A DNA stretch of 64,000 nt from an uncultured Sulfitobacter sp. (GTDB lineage: Bacteria; Pseudomonadota; Alphaproteobacteria; Rhodobacterales; Rhodobacteraceae), in contig NZ_CANNBM010000002.1 of the NCBI RefSeq assembly GCF_947502895.1, positions 620,001-684,000 on the forward strand, written 5' to 3'. The notes below the pieces were generated by a model, which worked only from the letters and a program-made list of their open reading frames with translations, did not search any database and had not been told where the DNA came from. Within the stretch, counting starts at the first letter, position 1. The number at the start of each line of letters is the position of its first letter. The translations under genes and the position numbers were made by a program. Shown here piece by piece: positions 41,375 through 51,609 of the stretch.

Positions 41375-44293
41375 TCAGAGGGCTGCGTCACAGCGCCCGC
41401 AGACCGCATCATGGCTGTGCGTGCCGACATCGGGCAGCACTTTCCAACAGCGCGCGCATTTTGCACCATCGGCCTTTGCAAACACCACACCAACACCTGC
41501 CACATCATCCAAGTTAAACGCATCTGCTGGTGCTTCACCTTCTAAAATCGTGATCTGGCTGGTGATGCACAAATCGGCAAATGTTTCGGGGTTGGTGATA
41601 ACGGCCGCCAGCTCGGACGACAGATACACGGTCGGCCCTGCCTCAAGGGAAGAGCCGATGACCTTGGCGGTGCGCTGTTCTTCCAGCGCGCCAGTGACCA
41701 CACGGCGGACCGCACGCACAGTCTCAGATCGTGCGGCCAGCGCATCATCGCGCCAATCGCCTGGTGTCTCGGAGAAGTCCACCAGATGCACCGATGTCTC
41801 CGCACCATTCCGCTCCAGCCAGACCTCCTCCATAGTGAAGGGCAAGATCGGGGCCAGCCAAGTTGTCAGCCGCGCGTACAGGTGATCCAGCACGGTAAGC
41901 GCTGCCAGTCGGCGCGGTGTGTCGCCATCGCAATAGAGCGCGTCCTTGCGGATATCGAAGTAGAAGGACGACAAATCCAGCGTGGCAAAATCAAAGATCG
42001 CACGGAATACGCCTTGGAAATCGAACCGTGCATAGCCGCTACGCACGACATCATCCAGCACCGCCAGCTTGTGCAGCATCAGCTGCTCCAGCTCGGGCAT
42101 ATCATCACGCTCGACGGCTTTGGAAGCGTCGAAATCAGGCAGCGAGCCGAGCATGTAGCGCATTGTATTGCGCAAACGGCGGTAGCTGTCGGCGGTCCCT
42201 TTCAGGATTTCGTCCCCGATGCGCTGGTCATTGGTATAGTCGGTCTGGGCCACCCATAGGCGCAAGATATCCGCACCGTATTGATCGACGATTTTCTGTG
42301 GCACGATGGTATTGCCGATGGATTTGGACATCTTCATGCCCTTGGCATCCAGCGTAAAGCCATGCGTCACCACGTTGCGATAAGGCGCACGCCCGTACGT
42401 GCCGCAGGATTGCAACAAGGACGAGTGGAACCAGCCACGGTGCTGGTCGGTGCCTTCCATGTACACATCAGCGATCCCATCTTCCGAGCCATCTTCGCGG
42501 TCGCGCAGGGTGAACGCATGGGTTGAGCCGGAATCGAACCAGACATCCAGAATGTCCATTACCTGCTCGTATTCGTCAGGGTTTACGATCCCTTCAAGGA
42601 AACGCTGCTTGGCACCCTCTTCATACCACGCATCCGCGCCCTCGGCCTCGAACGCAGAGGTGATGCGGCGGTTGACCTGTGCGTTGCGCAGCAGGAAATC
42701 GGGGTCGGTTGGAAGTGCGCCCTTTTTGGTAAAGCAGGTCAGCGGCACGCCCCATGCACGCTGACGCGAAAGCACCCAATCGGGGCGCGCCTCCATCATC
42801 GCATGCAGGCGGTTGCGGCCTGATTTGGGCGTCCAGTTGACGTTATCGATCTCGGTCAGCGCGCGTTCGCGGATCGTTTTTCCGTGGGTGTCCTGCCCGT
42901 CGCCAACGGGTTTGTCGATGGCGGCAAACCACTGTGGCGTGTTGCGGTAGATCACAGGCGCTTTGGAGCGCCAGCTGTGCGGATAGCTGTGCTTGATCTT
43001 GCCGCGGGCCAACAAGCCACCAACCTCGACCAGCTTGTCGATTACGGCGGCGTTGGCATTGCCCTCCTTGCCATTGGGCTTGAGGATCGCCTTGCCGCCA
43101 AAGAACGGCAGATCGTCGCGGTAACGGCCATCGGGGTTCACGTTATAGGTGATGACCTGTTCCAGCATCCCCAGCTCGCGGTAGAGGTCGTATTCCTCCA
43201 GACCGTGTGAGGGCGCGCAATGCACAAATCCTGTTCCTTCCGTGTCCGTCACAAACTCGGCGGCGCGGAAATCGCGCAGATCGTCCCATTCGCCATTTGC
43301 GCCTTCGGCACCTGCCAGCGGGTGTTGCAATTTGATCTTGGCCAGATCGTCCTGGGAGACGTCACACAGGCGGCGATACATCGTTTCGTCCAGCCGCGCA
43401 GCGGTCAGAACACCTTGGGCAAGGTTATCTGCCAGCAGATAACGATCACCGATCTTGACCCACGATTCCTCGGGGCGGCCTGTGATCTCGTACAGGCCGT
43501 AAGAGATGCCCGCGCCGTAGACGACCGCCTTGTTGCTGGGCATGGTCCATGGCGTCGTGGTCCAGATCACCACCTGCGCACTGTCGAGTGTGGCATCGCC
43601 CGTACCTGTAACCCTGAACTTGACCCAGACAGTAAAGCTGTCCTTGTCGTGATACTCGACCTCGGCCTCGGCCAGTGCGGTCTGCTCTACCGGCGACCAC
43701 ATCACGGGTTTGGAGCCCTGATACAGGGTGCCGTTCATGAGGAATTTCATGAATTCCTCTGCAATTACCCGCTCGGCGTGGAAATCCATGGTCAGATATG
43801 GCGCAGCCCAATTGCCCTGAATACCAAGGCGCTTGAACTCGTCGCGCTGGATATCGACCCAGCCTGCGGCAAAGTCTCGGCATTCCTTGCGGAACTCGTT
43901 GATCGGCACTTGGTCCTTGTCGCGGCCTTTCTTGCGGTACTGCTCTTCGATCTTCCACTCGATCGGCAGGCCGTGGCAGTCCCATCCGGGGATATAGCGC
44001 GCATCACGGCCCATCATCTGGTGGCTGCGCACGATCATGTCCTTGATGGTTTTGTTCAGCGCGTGACCGATGTGCAAATGCCCGTTAGCGTAGGGAGGGC
44101 CGTCATGCAATGTGAACGGCTCGCGCGTGTCTGCCTTGGCCTTTTCGCGCAAGCGGTCATAGATGCCCATCTTTTCCCAACGCGCCAGCCAGTTCGGCTC
44201 CCGCTTGGGCAGGCCCGCACGCATTGGAAAATCGGTGCGTGGCAGATTCAGTGTGGATTTATACTCAGGTGTCTGTGGTGTGTCGGCGCACAT
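41375..44293 (-). CDS. ileS: Isoleucyl-tRNA synthetase
   Basis: The 972-residue class I synthetase has the HIGH motif in PYANGHLHIGHALNK near residue 70, the editing-domain WTTTPWTMPSNKAV segment, the KMSKS motif in GMKMSKSIGN near residue 640 and a C-terminal zinc-type tail with CARCWKVLP and CGRCDAAL. Length is typical of bacterial IleS. Confidence 0.98.
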   Translation of the reverse strand: MCADTPQTPEYKSTLNLPRTDFPMRAGLPKREPNWLARWEKMGIYDRLREKAKADTREPFTLHDGPPYANGHLHIGHALNKTIKDMIVRSHQMMGRDARYIPGWDCHGLPIEWKIEEQYRKKGRDKDQVPINEFRKECRDFAAGWVDIQRDEFKRLGIQGNWAAPYLTMDFHAERVIAEEFMKFLMNGTLYQGSKPVMWSPVEQTALAEAEVEYHDKDSFTVWVKFRVTGTGDATLDSAQVVIWTTTPWTMPSNKAVVYGAGISYGLYEITGRPEESWVKIGDRYLLADNLAQGVLTAARLDETMYRRLCDVSQDDLAKIKLQHPLAGAEGANGEWDDLRDFRAAEFVTDTEGTGFVHCAPSHGLEEYDLYRELGMLEQVITYNVNPDGRYRDDLPFFGGKAILKPNGKEGNANAAVIDKLVEVGGLLARGKIKHSYPHSWRSKAPVIYRNTPQWFAAIDKPVGDGQDTHGKTIRERALTEIDNVNWTPKSGRNRLHAMMEARPDWVLSRQRAWGVPLTCFTKKGALPTDPDFLLRNAQVNRRITSAFEAEGADAWYEEGAKQRFLEGIVNPDEYEQVMDILDVWFDSGSTHAFTLRDREDGSEDGIADVYMEGTDQHRGWFHSSLLQSCGTYGRAPYRNVVTHGFTLDAKGMKMSKSIGNTIVPQKIVDQYGADILRLWVAQTDYTNDQRIGDEILKGTADSYRRLRNTMRYMLGSLPDFDASKAVERDDMPELEQLMLHKLAVLDDVVRSGYARFDFQGVFRAIFDFATLDLSSFYFDIRKDALYCDGDTPRRLAALTVLDHLYARLTTWLAPILPFTMEEVWLERNGAETSVHLVDFSETPGDWRDDALAARSETVRAVRRVVTGALEEQRTAKVIGSSLEAGPTVYLSSELAAVITNPETFADLCITSQITILEGEAPADAFNLDDVAGVGVVFAKADGAKCARCWKVLPDVGTHSHDAVCGRCDAAL

Positions 44294-44363
44294 AAGGGGC
44301 GTCCTTTTGTCGTCAGATTTATCAGGGATATGAGGGGCGGTGCGAGCGGCTCAAACACCTTTG

Positions 44364-44394
44364 CCCGGCGGCTCAGGATATGCTGAGCGCCGGG
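44364..44394. repeat. Long hairpin between ileS and DUF2339 genes
   Basis: CCCGGC and GCTCAG on one side pair with CTGAGC and GCCGGG on the other, with one bulged G and loop GATATG. It has no T tract on either side that would make it a clear terminator. A separate perfect palindrome GCGCTTATAAGCGC lies at 44436-44449. Confidence 0.6.
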
Positions 44395-44480
44395 GAAGTA
44401 ATTCGCTGTATGATCGAATATACTGTCATATTGCCGCGCTTATAAGCGCACACCCATCAGGGGGCAAGCGCGTCTTGGCC

Positions 44481-47333
44481 TCAGGACGGCGGCAACGCGG
44501 GCGGCTCGGTCGGCGGTTGTGCATCACTTACGCGGTCACGCTCCTGCGCCCAGCGGTTCAGCCATGCAAGTACTGCCAGTGCAAGACCCAGCACCAGCAG
44601 CGAGAACACGCGCGTCAGCCCGTCCAGATCGGTCACGTCTATAAGGAACACTTTGGCCACCGCCAACCCGATCACCACCAGCCCCGCCTTGCGGATCAGG
44701 GCAGAGCGGCGGGCGAGCGACTGATAAAACAACAGCGCACCGAAGCCCAAAAGGACGATGGTATAGGTGTATTGCTCGGGTTGCGAAATACCCAGCGAAA
44801 GCGGCATCGCCTCGCCCCCCTGCCAGAAATGCCGGATCACGGTAAATCCCCAGAGGGCGACCAGCGCACTACCCACGCCCGCCAGCGTGAGGCGTATGCG
44901 TTTATCAATCGCCCCGAGGCGCAGCGCACCAAGCAACAGCACCAACGCTGGCATCAGATAGGCCGCCGCCAGCGTGTTCACCAAGACAGGGCCGTAGACC
45001 TGCGCCCGCGCCATACGCCGCGCCGTGGAATCAGATATCTCGGTGCCTGATGTCCAGTTATAGGTGCTAGCCAACAGCGGATTCGCCTCGACTGTTGCGG
45101 TCACAAGGGCCGCGGCACCAATCAGACCGAACACCGCTGCCAAGGCCCAGCGTGCCTTGTCCAGCAAGCCTACCGTACGCCCTTCACTGCGCTGGATCTG
45201 CGCGAGGGCAAGCCCCAGCCAGATTGCCGCAGTCAAACCGAAGGTCCAATGGGTCTGCACCAGATCCTGCCCAACGCTGCTTGTGATCCAGCGCAGCAAC
45301 AGGATGCTTACCAACAGGCCAGCAGTAGACCATGCGGCTGAATCAAGCATAACTTTCGCTGTCGGCCGCTCAAACGAACGCAAAAACCAAAGGGATGCGA
45401 CAAAAGCCGCCAGGGTGCCGCCATAGGCGAGTAGAACGCCAGCCAGAGGTCCGTTTTCCGCATAATCCAGCCCCGGATCAACCACCAGACGGTAGCCCAG
45501 CGTGATCACGCCTGCTGCGATGAACCAGCCCAGCGGTTTAAGGTTCCACTTGGCATCCAGCGCAGCAGCGGCAAGCACTGTAACAGCCAAAGCGACTGTC
45601 AGGGCAACAGCACTAAGAACAATCACAAAGGCAAAGGCCATACAGGCCAGCGCCGACATAACCGCAAAGCTGACGCGCAGGCGCGCCGCCCCGTCCTGCC
45701 GCGCAAAGCGTTCGGCGAACAGCGCCATCAGCACGGCCAGCATGGCCGCATGTAATGCCCAAGGATAGCTGCCGATCACGGCTGCGGGTTGCCACCCCAT
45801 TTCCAGCATAAACGCCATGGCAGGTGCATAGACCGCCGCGACAACGGCCCATATGACCGCGAATTGCCCACCACGCAGTGCGCGCCACACGGCCAGCAGT
45901 GAAATCACTGCGCCGATGCCCACCAGCACCGTGATCGCCCAAGGGAATGCTGCCTCGGCATTATCGGCATAGGTTTGGGTGAATGTCGTATAGGTCACGC
46001 GCCGGTTCTCGGACTGGGCAAAGACCGACAGCAGCAGCGCAAGTGGCGGCAAAAGAGCGGCGTCTTGCAGCGCAGGGGCACGGTGCGACCAACTGATAAG
46101 CACCGCACTCAGCACGGTGAGCAGCCCGACACTCAACCAGATTTCGCTGGTACCCGGTTTCCACATCATCAAAAGTATAGCAGTGCTGGCGGCCACGCTG
46201 GCAAATGCCAGCAGTGTTGGAAAGGTAGGCCAAGACGCGCCACGCTGCCGCGTGCCGAGCGTCAGACGCGCCAGAACACCCAACAGCGCAGGCGGGCCTG
46301 CGTGATCAGGCTGGAGCGCGCGCGCGGGGATCAAGATCGCCAGAACTGGCAATACAGCAAAGTATAGCTGGCCCGTCCACGCCACAGCACCGCCCCCGTC
46401 CAGCACAAGAACAAAGCCCATGAAATACGCCAGCAGCAGCGTCAGCGCCGAAATCCAGCCCCAGCGGCGGATCGTATCCACGCCCAAACCCAGCACAGCG
46501 ATGATCACAAAGAAGGCAAACAGCGGACTTGCGTCGGAGTTCGAACTCTCTAGCACAACAGGCGCGCCATAAGCGCCGATCACACCAACGGCTACCAACA
46601 AAGGCCCGTGCATCCAGCCAAGCACCATGGCCACAAGTGCGACAATCACCATGCCGCTCATGGCGGCACCGCCGCCAATCAGATCATACAGCATCCGTGC
46701 AGACAGGATCGCCCCGAACAAGGTGACAATGCCCGCACCCGAAAACACCGAAGGCAGATAGGCGGTGGCCGATTGCACTCCATCTCCGAAACGCCGGCGG
46801 ATGAACTCTCCCACGCCGATCAGCGCGGCGCCAAAAGCCAGCGCAGCGGCAACCCGTGCACGGGGCGGTAGCAGGCCGTTTTCCATGCCATATTGCACAA
46901 GGAAAATACCCGCCAACGCGAGCGAGGCTGCAGAGACAGCATAAAACCAGTTTTGTTGCAGCCAAGGCCCCAAATCCGCAAGGGCCTGTGCAACAGGCGA
47001 TGGCGGACGGGGTTGCGGTGGTGGGGGGGGCGGCACAGCGGCGCGCGGCTGTGGTGGTTTGGCCACCTGTGCGGGGGGCGTTGGCGCAACGGCCTCTTGC
47101 GTCTTGGCATCCGCAGACGGGGGTGCGAGGGGTTTGGAAGCTACCTCTGTCTGTCGCGCATTCAGCGGCGCAGTTTGACCTTCTTTCAGTGCGGTGATTT
47201 CGCGCTCTGCCTGCTCCAGCCTGCGGCGCAAACCGGAATAGCCAAAGATAAGGGCAATAACGGCCACGGGTATGGCCAGCACAACCAAGGCGAGCAGCAC
47301 CAACATAGCTTCCATAGAATCGTATCCCGTCAT
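44481..47333 (-). CDS. DUF2339-family large polytopic membrane protein
   Basis: The 950-residue protein has an N-terminal membrane segment (about residues 8-28), a coiled stretch (RRLEQAEREITALKEGQ), a Pro/Ala-rich cytoplasmic linker (about 60-125) and then more than twenty hydrophobic segments. This architecture fits DUF2339. Its function is unknown in the family. The start at 47333 is first in frame; a second ATG six codons later is possible. Neighbours downstream are ileS and upstream ycjF. Confidence 0.85.
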   Translation of the reverse strand: MTGYDSMEAMLVLLALVVLAIPVAVIALIFGYSGLRRRLEQAEREITALKEGQTAPLNARQTEVASKPLAPPSADAKTQEAVAPTPPAQVAKPPQPRAAVPPPPPPQPRPPSPVAQALADLGPWLQQNWFYAVSAASLALAGIFLVQYGMENGLLPPRARVAAALAFGAALIGVGEFIRRRFGDGVQSATAYLPSVFSGAGIVTLFGAILSARMLYDLIGGGAAMSGMVIVALVAMVLGWMHGPLLVAVGVIGAYGAPVVLESSNSDASPLFAFFVIIAVLGLGVDTIRRWGWISALTLLLAYFMGFVLVLDGGGAVAWTGQLYFAVLPVLAILIPARALQPDHAGPPALLGVLARLTLGTRQRGASWPTFPTLLAFASVAASTAILLMMWKPGTSEIWLSVGLLTVLSAVLISWSHRAPALQDAALLPPLALLLSVFAQSENRRVTYTTFTQTYADNAEAAFPWAITVLVGIGAVISLLAVWRALRGGQFAVIWAVVAAVYAPAMAFMLEMGWQPAAVIGSYPWALHAAMLAVLMALFAERFARQDGAARLRVSFAVMSALACMAFAFVIVLSAVALTVALAVTVLAAAALDAKWNLKPLGWFIAAGVITLGYRLVVDPGLDYAENGPLAGVLLAYGGTLAAFVASLWFLRSFERPTAKVMLDSAAWSTAGLLVSILLLRWITSSVGQDLVQTHWTFGLTAAIWLGLALAQIQRSEGRTVGLLDKARWALAAVFGLIGAAALVTATVEANPLLASTYNWTSGTEISDSTARRMARAQVYGPVLVNTLAAAYLMPALVLLLGALRLGAIDKRIRLTLAGVGSALVALWGFTVIRHFWQGGEAMPLSLGISQPEQYTYTIVLLGFGALLFYQSLARRSALIRKAGLVVIGLAVAKVFLIDVTDLDGLTRVFSLLVLGLALAVLAWLNRWAQERDRVSDAQPPTEPPALPPS

Positions 47334-47392
47334 GTTTATAGTCTTCGGGCGACCCTAGCGGCGCTGTCGGACAGTTCACAGTAAGGGAAACC

Positions 47393-48406
47393 TTAACTGC
47401 CGCGATCCGCCTTGCCGAACAGCCCGCCAAGGCTGTTTGCGATAATGCTGCGAACCTTCGGACGGGCCGTGGCAGAGAAGGGCAGTGGGCGGCAAACCTC
47501 CATCGCAGCGACACCCACGCGGGCCGTCAGCGCCCCGTTGACCAGTCCTTCACCGAAACGGCGACTGAGCTTGCCCAGCAGTGATCCACCCAAGATAGGC
47601 TCCAACATATCGTCGCCCACTGCAACCGCCCCTGTCGCCACCAGATGGGACAGCACCGCACGGGTCAGCCGCCAGCTGCCGAAAAAGCCCGAGCGCCCGC
47701 CATAAATTTCGGCGATACGACGGATCATGCGTAGGTTGGCCGTAAGTGCTGCGGCGACATCGGCCAAGGCCAGCGGCACAAGGGCGGTGACAGTTGCCAC
47801 CTGCCGTGCCGCAGCTTCTACTTCACGCTGGGCTGCGATATCCAAGGGGGCCAAAATTTCGGTTTCTGCCACACCCAGAAGAGCCGAGGCATCAAGCTGG
47901 TCTGCGCGCAACTCGCCAAACCGCTCGCGGCCCCAGCGGGTATCCTCACGCCCTTTATAAAGGCGCAACAGGCGGTCTGCGGCATCGCGCGCGATGGACA
48001 GGTCATCATGGGCCAGGGCTTGGGTCGCACTGTGGCGCAAACCGTCAAGGCGGCCCAGACGGCCAAAGGCCGCCATTTCACGCAGCGCAACCAAAGCCAA
48101 CACAGCCAGAAAGGCCACCATCAAGGCGCTGAGACCAAGGCCCAGCACGGGATAGCGCGCCATCAGATCGGTTACAAAAGTATAGGCGGCAATCGACACC
48201 AACGCACCGATCAGCGCAGCAGCCAGCCCCCAGAACAGTCGCATCAGGCGCGACGGTTTGCGCGCTGCAAGCCGTGCGGCGATCTGCATTGCTTGGCCGC
48301 GCGGCGCCTCCGCATCGGGCTGGTCAACGACAGCGGGTGCGTCAGCCACCGAAGGGCGCGGCGTTTGCTCCCCCTCTAGATCAAACAGAATGGGGCCTTT
48401 GGCCAT
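47393..48406 (-). CDS. YcjF/TIGR01620-family membrane protein
   Basis: The 337-residue protein has two membrane segments (about residues 65-88 and 95-118) and a C-terminal helical domain of the DUF697/YcjF type, including LLGVAETEILAPLDIAAQREVEAAARQVATVTALVPLALADV. The ATG at 48406 overlaps the GNAT stop by one base (TAATG). YcjF partners YcjX in many bacteria; here the two are separated only by the GNAT gene. Confidence 0.85.
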   Translation of the reverse strand: MAKGPILFDLEGEQTPRPSVADAPAVVDQPDAEAPRGQAMQIAARLAARKPSRLMRLFWGLAAALIGALVSIAAYTFVTDLMARYPVLGLGLSALMVAFLAVLALVALREMAAFGRLGRLDGLRHSATQALAHDDLSIARDAADRLLRLYKGREDTRWGRERFGELRADQLDASALLGVAETEILAPLDIAAQREVEAAARQVATVTALVPLALADVAAALTANLRMIRRIAEIYGGRSGFFGSWRLTRAVLSHLVATGAVAVGDDMLEPILGGSLLGKLSRRFGEGLVNGALTARVGVAAMEVCRPLPFSATARPKVRSIIANSLGGLFGKADRGS

Positions 48407-48855
48407 TACTCTGTGTCCCTGTGCCATTCAAAGCGGATATCGGGCAGCTTGGCGTCATTATCATCGCCTTCGGTGCGGATAACTTCAGCGAAACCTGCTT
48501 TGAGATAAAAATCCGTCGCACGATCGTTCGCCTGATAACTCCATAGCCCCAACTTTTTGGCGTTGCGCTGTGCGTCGACCATCAAGCGACGGGCGATGCC
48601 GCGGCCTTGCAACTGCGGCTGCACACACAGACCGTGGATTTCGGTGCCTTTGCGCGCAATGAAGCCTGCCAGCACATCATCCAGATAGGCGGTGCGCACC
48701 CAGCCTGCCCCGATCATATCGCCAACCAGCATGATTTCCTCTGCTCCTGAATAGAGCTTGGGCAACCATTCGAGCTGCGCATTGGCAGCCCCCATCATAT
48801 CTGCCAGTTTGCCCGCGTCCAATGTGCGGGCGGGGCGGATCATGATAACGCTCAT
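48406..48855 (-). CDS. GNAT-family N-acetyltransferase inserted between ycjX and ycjF
   Basis: The 149-residue protein has the GNAT acetyl-CoA loop in VQPQLQGRGIARRLMVDAQR near residue 85 and ends with the usual ATDFYLKAGF strand-turn. It overlaps ycjX by four bases and ycjF by one, so all three are translated together. The substrate is unknown. Confidence 0.85.
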   Translation of the reverse strand: MSVIMIRPARTLDAGKLADMMGAANAQLEWLPKLYSGAEEIMLVGDMIGAGWVRTAYLDDVLAGFIARKGTEIHGLCVQPQLQGRGIARRLMVDAQRNAKKLGLWSYQANDRATDFYLKAGFAEVIRTEGDDNDAKLPDIRFEWHRDTE

Positions 48856-50270
48856 AACCTGTCTCCGATCAGGAATTCTGCTGCGCGGTCCAGCCGGATA
48901 TGCGGCGGCCCGTCTCCGGGGCGCAGGGTAAGGGGTGCAGGCGCAAAACGCATGATCTGGTAATCGGCGTCAAGCCATTTGTCAGCCCCTGCCCGCGCGG
49001 GGGTCAGAAGATGCGCAGGATCGTCAGGCAACGCACCCGGATAGAAGGCCGCCTGCTTGCCGCTTTCCAGTAAAGTGCCACGCACCACATCCAAAGCAGT
49101 GCCTTCATGGGTCATCGTGTCTTCGGTTGTGGCGCGCAGCGAGGCCAGCGCCAGCGCCTGAGTCTTTGCACCTGCAAAACGCGCCCGTTCACGGGCCTCG
49201 CGGGTCAATGCCTCCATGATCGCGGTCAGCTGGGCGTGTTGGCTATGGTGCAGATGATCCGCTTTGGTCGCGGCAAAGAGAATTTTCTCAACCCGTTTGC
49301 CGCCCAACAGGCCAGAGAGGAAACTGTTGCGCCCGGGGCGAAAGGCGCTGAGTGTCTCGCTCATCGCGGCGCGTAAATCTTCAACTGCAGGCGGGCCTGC
49401 GTTGATTGCGCCCAGCGCATCCACCAATACAACCTGACGGTCGATGCGGGCAAAATGGTTGCGAAAGAAAGGTTTGACGACTTCGCGCTTGTAGGCCTCA
49501 AAGCGGCGGGCCATCTCGCGGCGCAGGCTTTTGCGGGCATCTCCGCCTTGGGTTTCGGGCAATGGTGCAAAGGTCAGCACAGGAGAGCCTGCCAGATCAC
49601 CTGGCAGCAGAAACCGCCCCGGCGTGCAGTCTGAAAAGCCGTCCAATCGCGCCTGCGTAAGATACGCGGCAAAGCTTTCGGCCAGTGTTTTGGCCTGCGG
49701 TTCGTCCAGCGCGGATTGCGTGTCAGTGGCCGCAACCATGGCAAGATAGCCCTGCGCCTGCGCGCGCGGCGCTATCCGTGCAAGCGTTTGCGTGCTCCAG
49801 TCGTCATAGCTGAGGTCAAGCAAAGCAAGGTCGAGCAACCATTCACCAGGGTAATCGACGATATCTAGATGCACCGTGCGCGGTCCTTGCAGCCCTGACA
49901 ACAGACCCTTGGGCCGCACCCGAAGGCTTAGCCGCAGTTCGGATACGGCGCGTGTGCTATCCGGCCAGTGGGGTGTCGTGGCCGTGAGCGCCCCCAAATG
50001 CGCCTCGTATTCGAACCGCGGAATGGTGTCGTCTGGCTGGGGTTGCAAAAAGGCCGCTTCGATCCGCCCTTCGCTGGCAGCCACAAGGCCCGGCATACGC
50101 CCGCGGTCGATCAGGTTGGCAACAAGTGATGTGATGAACACAGTCTTGCCCGACCGCGCCAGCCCTGTAACGCCCAGCCGGATCACCGGCTCGAACAATG
50201 TCTCTGATACGGTGTCCTGTACGGCCTCGACCTGCCGCCAGATGCCGTCAGCGATTTGAGATAGTACCAC
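48852..50270 (-). CDS. YcjX-family GTPase/ATPase
   Basis: The protein (about 472 residues from GTG at 50270) begins near QIADGIWRQVEAVQDTVSETLFEPVIRLGVTGL, as in the YcjX (DUF463) family, and has the P-loop GLARSGKT near residues 35-42. An ATG at 50327 would add 19 residues not seen in the family. YcjX proteins are phage-shock-associated in enterics; here no psp genes are seen. Membrane or stress role is inferred only. Confidence 0.85.
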   Translation of the reverse strand: MVLSQIADGIWRQVEAVQDTVSETLFEPVIRLGVTGLARSGKTVFITSLVANLIDRGRMPGLVAASEGRIEAAFLQPQPDDTIPRFEYEAHLGALTATTPHWPDSTRAVSELRLSLRVRPKGLLSGLQGPRTVHLDIVDYPGEWLLDLALLDLSYDDWSTQTLARIAPRAQAQGYLAMVAATDTQSALDEPQAKTLAESFAAYLTQARLDGFSDCTPGRFLLPGDLAGSPVLTFAPLPETQGGDARKSLRREMARRFEAYKREVVKPFFRNHFARIDRQVVLVDALGAINAGPPAVEDLRAAMSETLSAFRPGRNSFLSGLLGGKRVEKILFAATKADHLHHSQHAQLTAIMEALTREARERARFAGAKTQALALASLRATTEDTMTHEGTALDVVRGTLLESGKQAAFYPGALPDDPAHLLTPARAGADKWLDADYQIMRFAPAPLTLRPGDGPPHIRLDRAAEFLIGDRL

Positions 50271-50356
50271 GCGCGCCCTGCCTTGATTGATCCACCCTAC
50301 ATAGGGCCACAGTGCAGGGATTGCCACCGCCCAGCGCCCGCGATAAAGCCCCTTTT

Positions 50357-51124
50357 ATGCCACGCTACGCCCTGAAAGTTGAATATGACGGCGCGCCCTT
50401 CTTCGGATGGCAACGCCAGACTGACCTGCCCTCGGTGCAAGGGGCGATAGAGGCTGCGCTGGCCAAGCTGGAACCGGGGCCACACACGATTGCCGCGGCG
50501 GGCCGTACAGACAAAGGTGTGCACGGTCTGGGCCAGGTTGCACATTGCGACATGAGCCGCGACTGGACGCCGTTTCGTTTGTCAGAGGCGCTGAATTATC
50601 ATGTCAAACCCGCGCCCATAGCGATTGTCGATTGCGCCCCCGTCCCCGATACCTTTCACGCACGCTTCTCGGCCACACACCGCCGCTATCTGTTCCGCAT
50701 CCTGTGCCGCCGCGCGCCCGCCACCCATTCGCGCGGCTACGTCTGGCAGGTCAAACAGCCGCTGGACGTGGACGCCATGCGCGCAGGAGCGGCGCACCTG
50801 CTGGGCAAGCATGACTTCACCACGTTCCGCTCCACCATCTGCCAGTCCATGACCCCCGTGAAAACGCTGGATCGGTTGGACATCGCGCAGGTCGAGACAG
50901 ACTATGGCACCGAGGTGCATTTCGATGTGCGCGCGCAGTCATTTCTGCACAATCAGGTGCGCAGTTTTATCGGCACGCTGGAGCGGGTCGGAACAGGATC
51001 GCTTGCACCTGACGATGTGAAAACAGCACTGGATGCGCGCGACCGTGCAGCATGTGGCCCTGTCAGCCCACCCCATGGCCTATATCTGGCACAGGTCGGA
51101 TACGACACGCCCCCTTTCGGCTAG
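50357..51124 (+). CDS. truA: TruA tRNA pseudouridine(38-40) synthase
   Basis: The 255-residue protein has the catalytic Asp in AGRTDKGVHGLGQVAH (Asp near residue 52), an N-terminus MPRYALKVEYDGAPFFGWQRQ and the later SFLHNQVRSFIGTLERVG segment. The start at 50357 fits the family; 50312 would add an unrelated tail. Its 3' end overlaps the DUF3726 gene by four bases on the opposite strand. Confidence 0.96.
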   Translation: MPRYALKVEYDGAPFFGWQRQTDLPSVQGAIEAALAKLEPGPHTIAAAGRTDKGVHGLGQVAHCDMSRDWTPFRLSEALNYHVKPAPIAIVDCAPVPDTFHARFSATHRRYLFRILCRRAPATHSRGYVWQVKQPLDVDAMRAGAAHLLGKHDFTTFRSTICQSMTPVKTLDRLDIAQVETDYGTEVHFDVRAQSFLHNQVRSFIGTLERVGTGSLAPDDVKTALDARDRAACGPVSPPHGLYLAQVGYDTPPFG

Positions 51125-51609
51125 TCGTTATCGCTAAGGCCCGCACCCGCCCCTGCCAGACGCGAGGCATCACTTTCAGGCACCAGCAAACGCGCGCCCA
51201 GATCCGACCAATGTGCATAGCAGCCATCGGGCAGATCAATGCGGTGCGGATGCCCGCGTGCAGAAGGTTGGTTCAGATCAATGCGCGTCACGCCTGCCGC
51301 ATCAAATTCGGCGGCAAAGGGCAAGGCACCAACATAGCTTTGTAAAAGCGACGCATCAAAACCTGTGATCATCCCTGAAGCGCGGCCGTCATCAGCCTGT
51401 TCGGCAAGACGCGCAAGCGCGAGGGGGATATCCATGATCGGCCCAGCGGGCAAGGCGGCAAGGGCACTGTTCAATACGTCAAGCGGGTGTGCTGCGTTCA
51501 GATATACAACAACAGCGGCACCGAACTGGGCCGCTTGCGCGGGCGGAGCCCCTGCCCCGCGTGCAGCTTTGGTGGCCAGTCCCATCACTTCGTTGGCCGA
51601 GCGTGTCAT
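51121..51609 (-). CDS. DUF3726-family protein
   Basis: The 162-residue product from ATG 51609 resembles DUF3726: SANEVMGLATKAARGAGAPPAQAAQFGAAVV at the start, a central helical region, and the strand-rich VTRIDLNQPSARGHPHRIDL at the end. It overlaps the stop of the 551-residue gene by four bases (ATGA), so it is the last gene of a three-gene coupled operon. Function unknown. Confidence 0.75.
   Translation of the reverse strand: MTRSANEVMGLATKAARGAGAPPAQAAQFGAAVVVYLNAAHPLDVLNSALAALPAGPIMDIPLALARLAEQADDGRASGMITGFDASLLQSYVGALPFAAEFDAAGVTRIDLNQPSARGHPHRIDLPDGCYAHWSDLGARLLVPESDASRLAGAGAGLSDND

Noticed and set aside
43220..44386. 388-residue plus-strand frame
   Set aside because: Antisense to ileS, whose motifs are complete.
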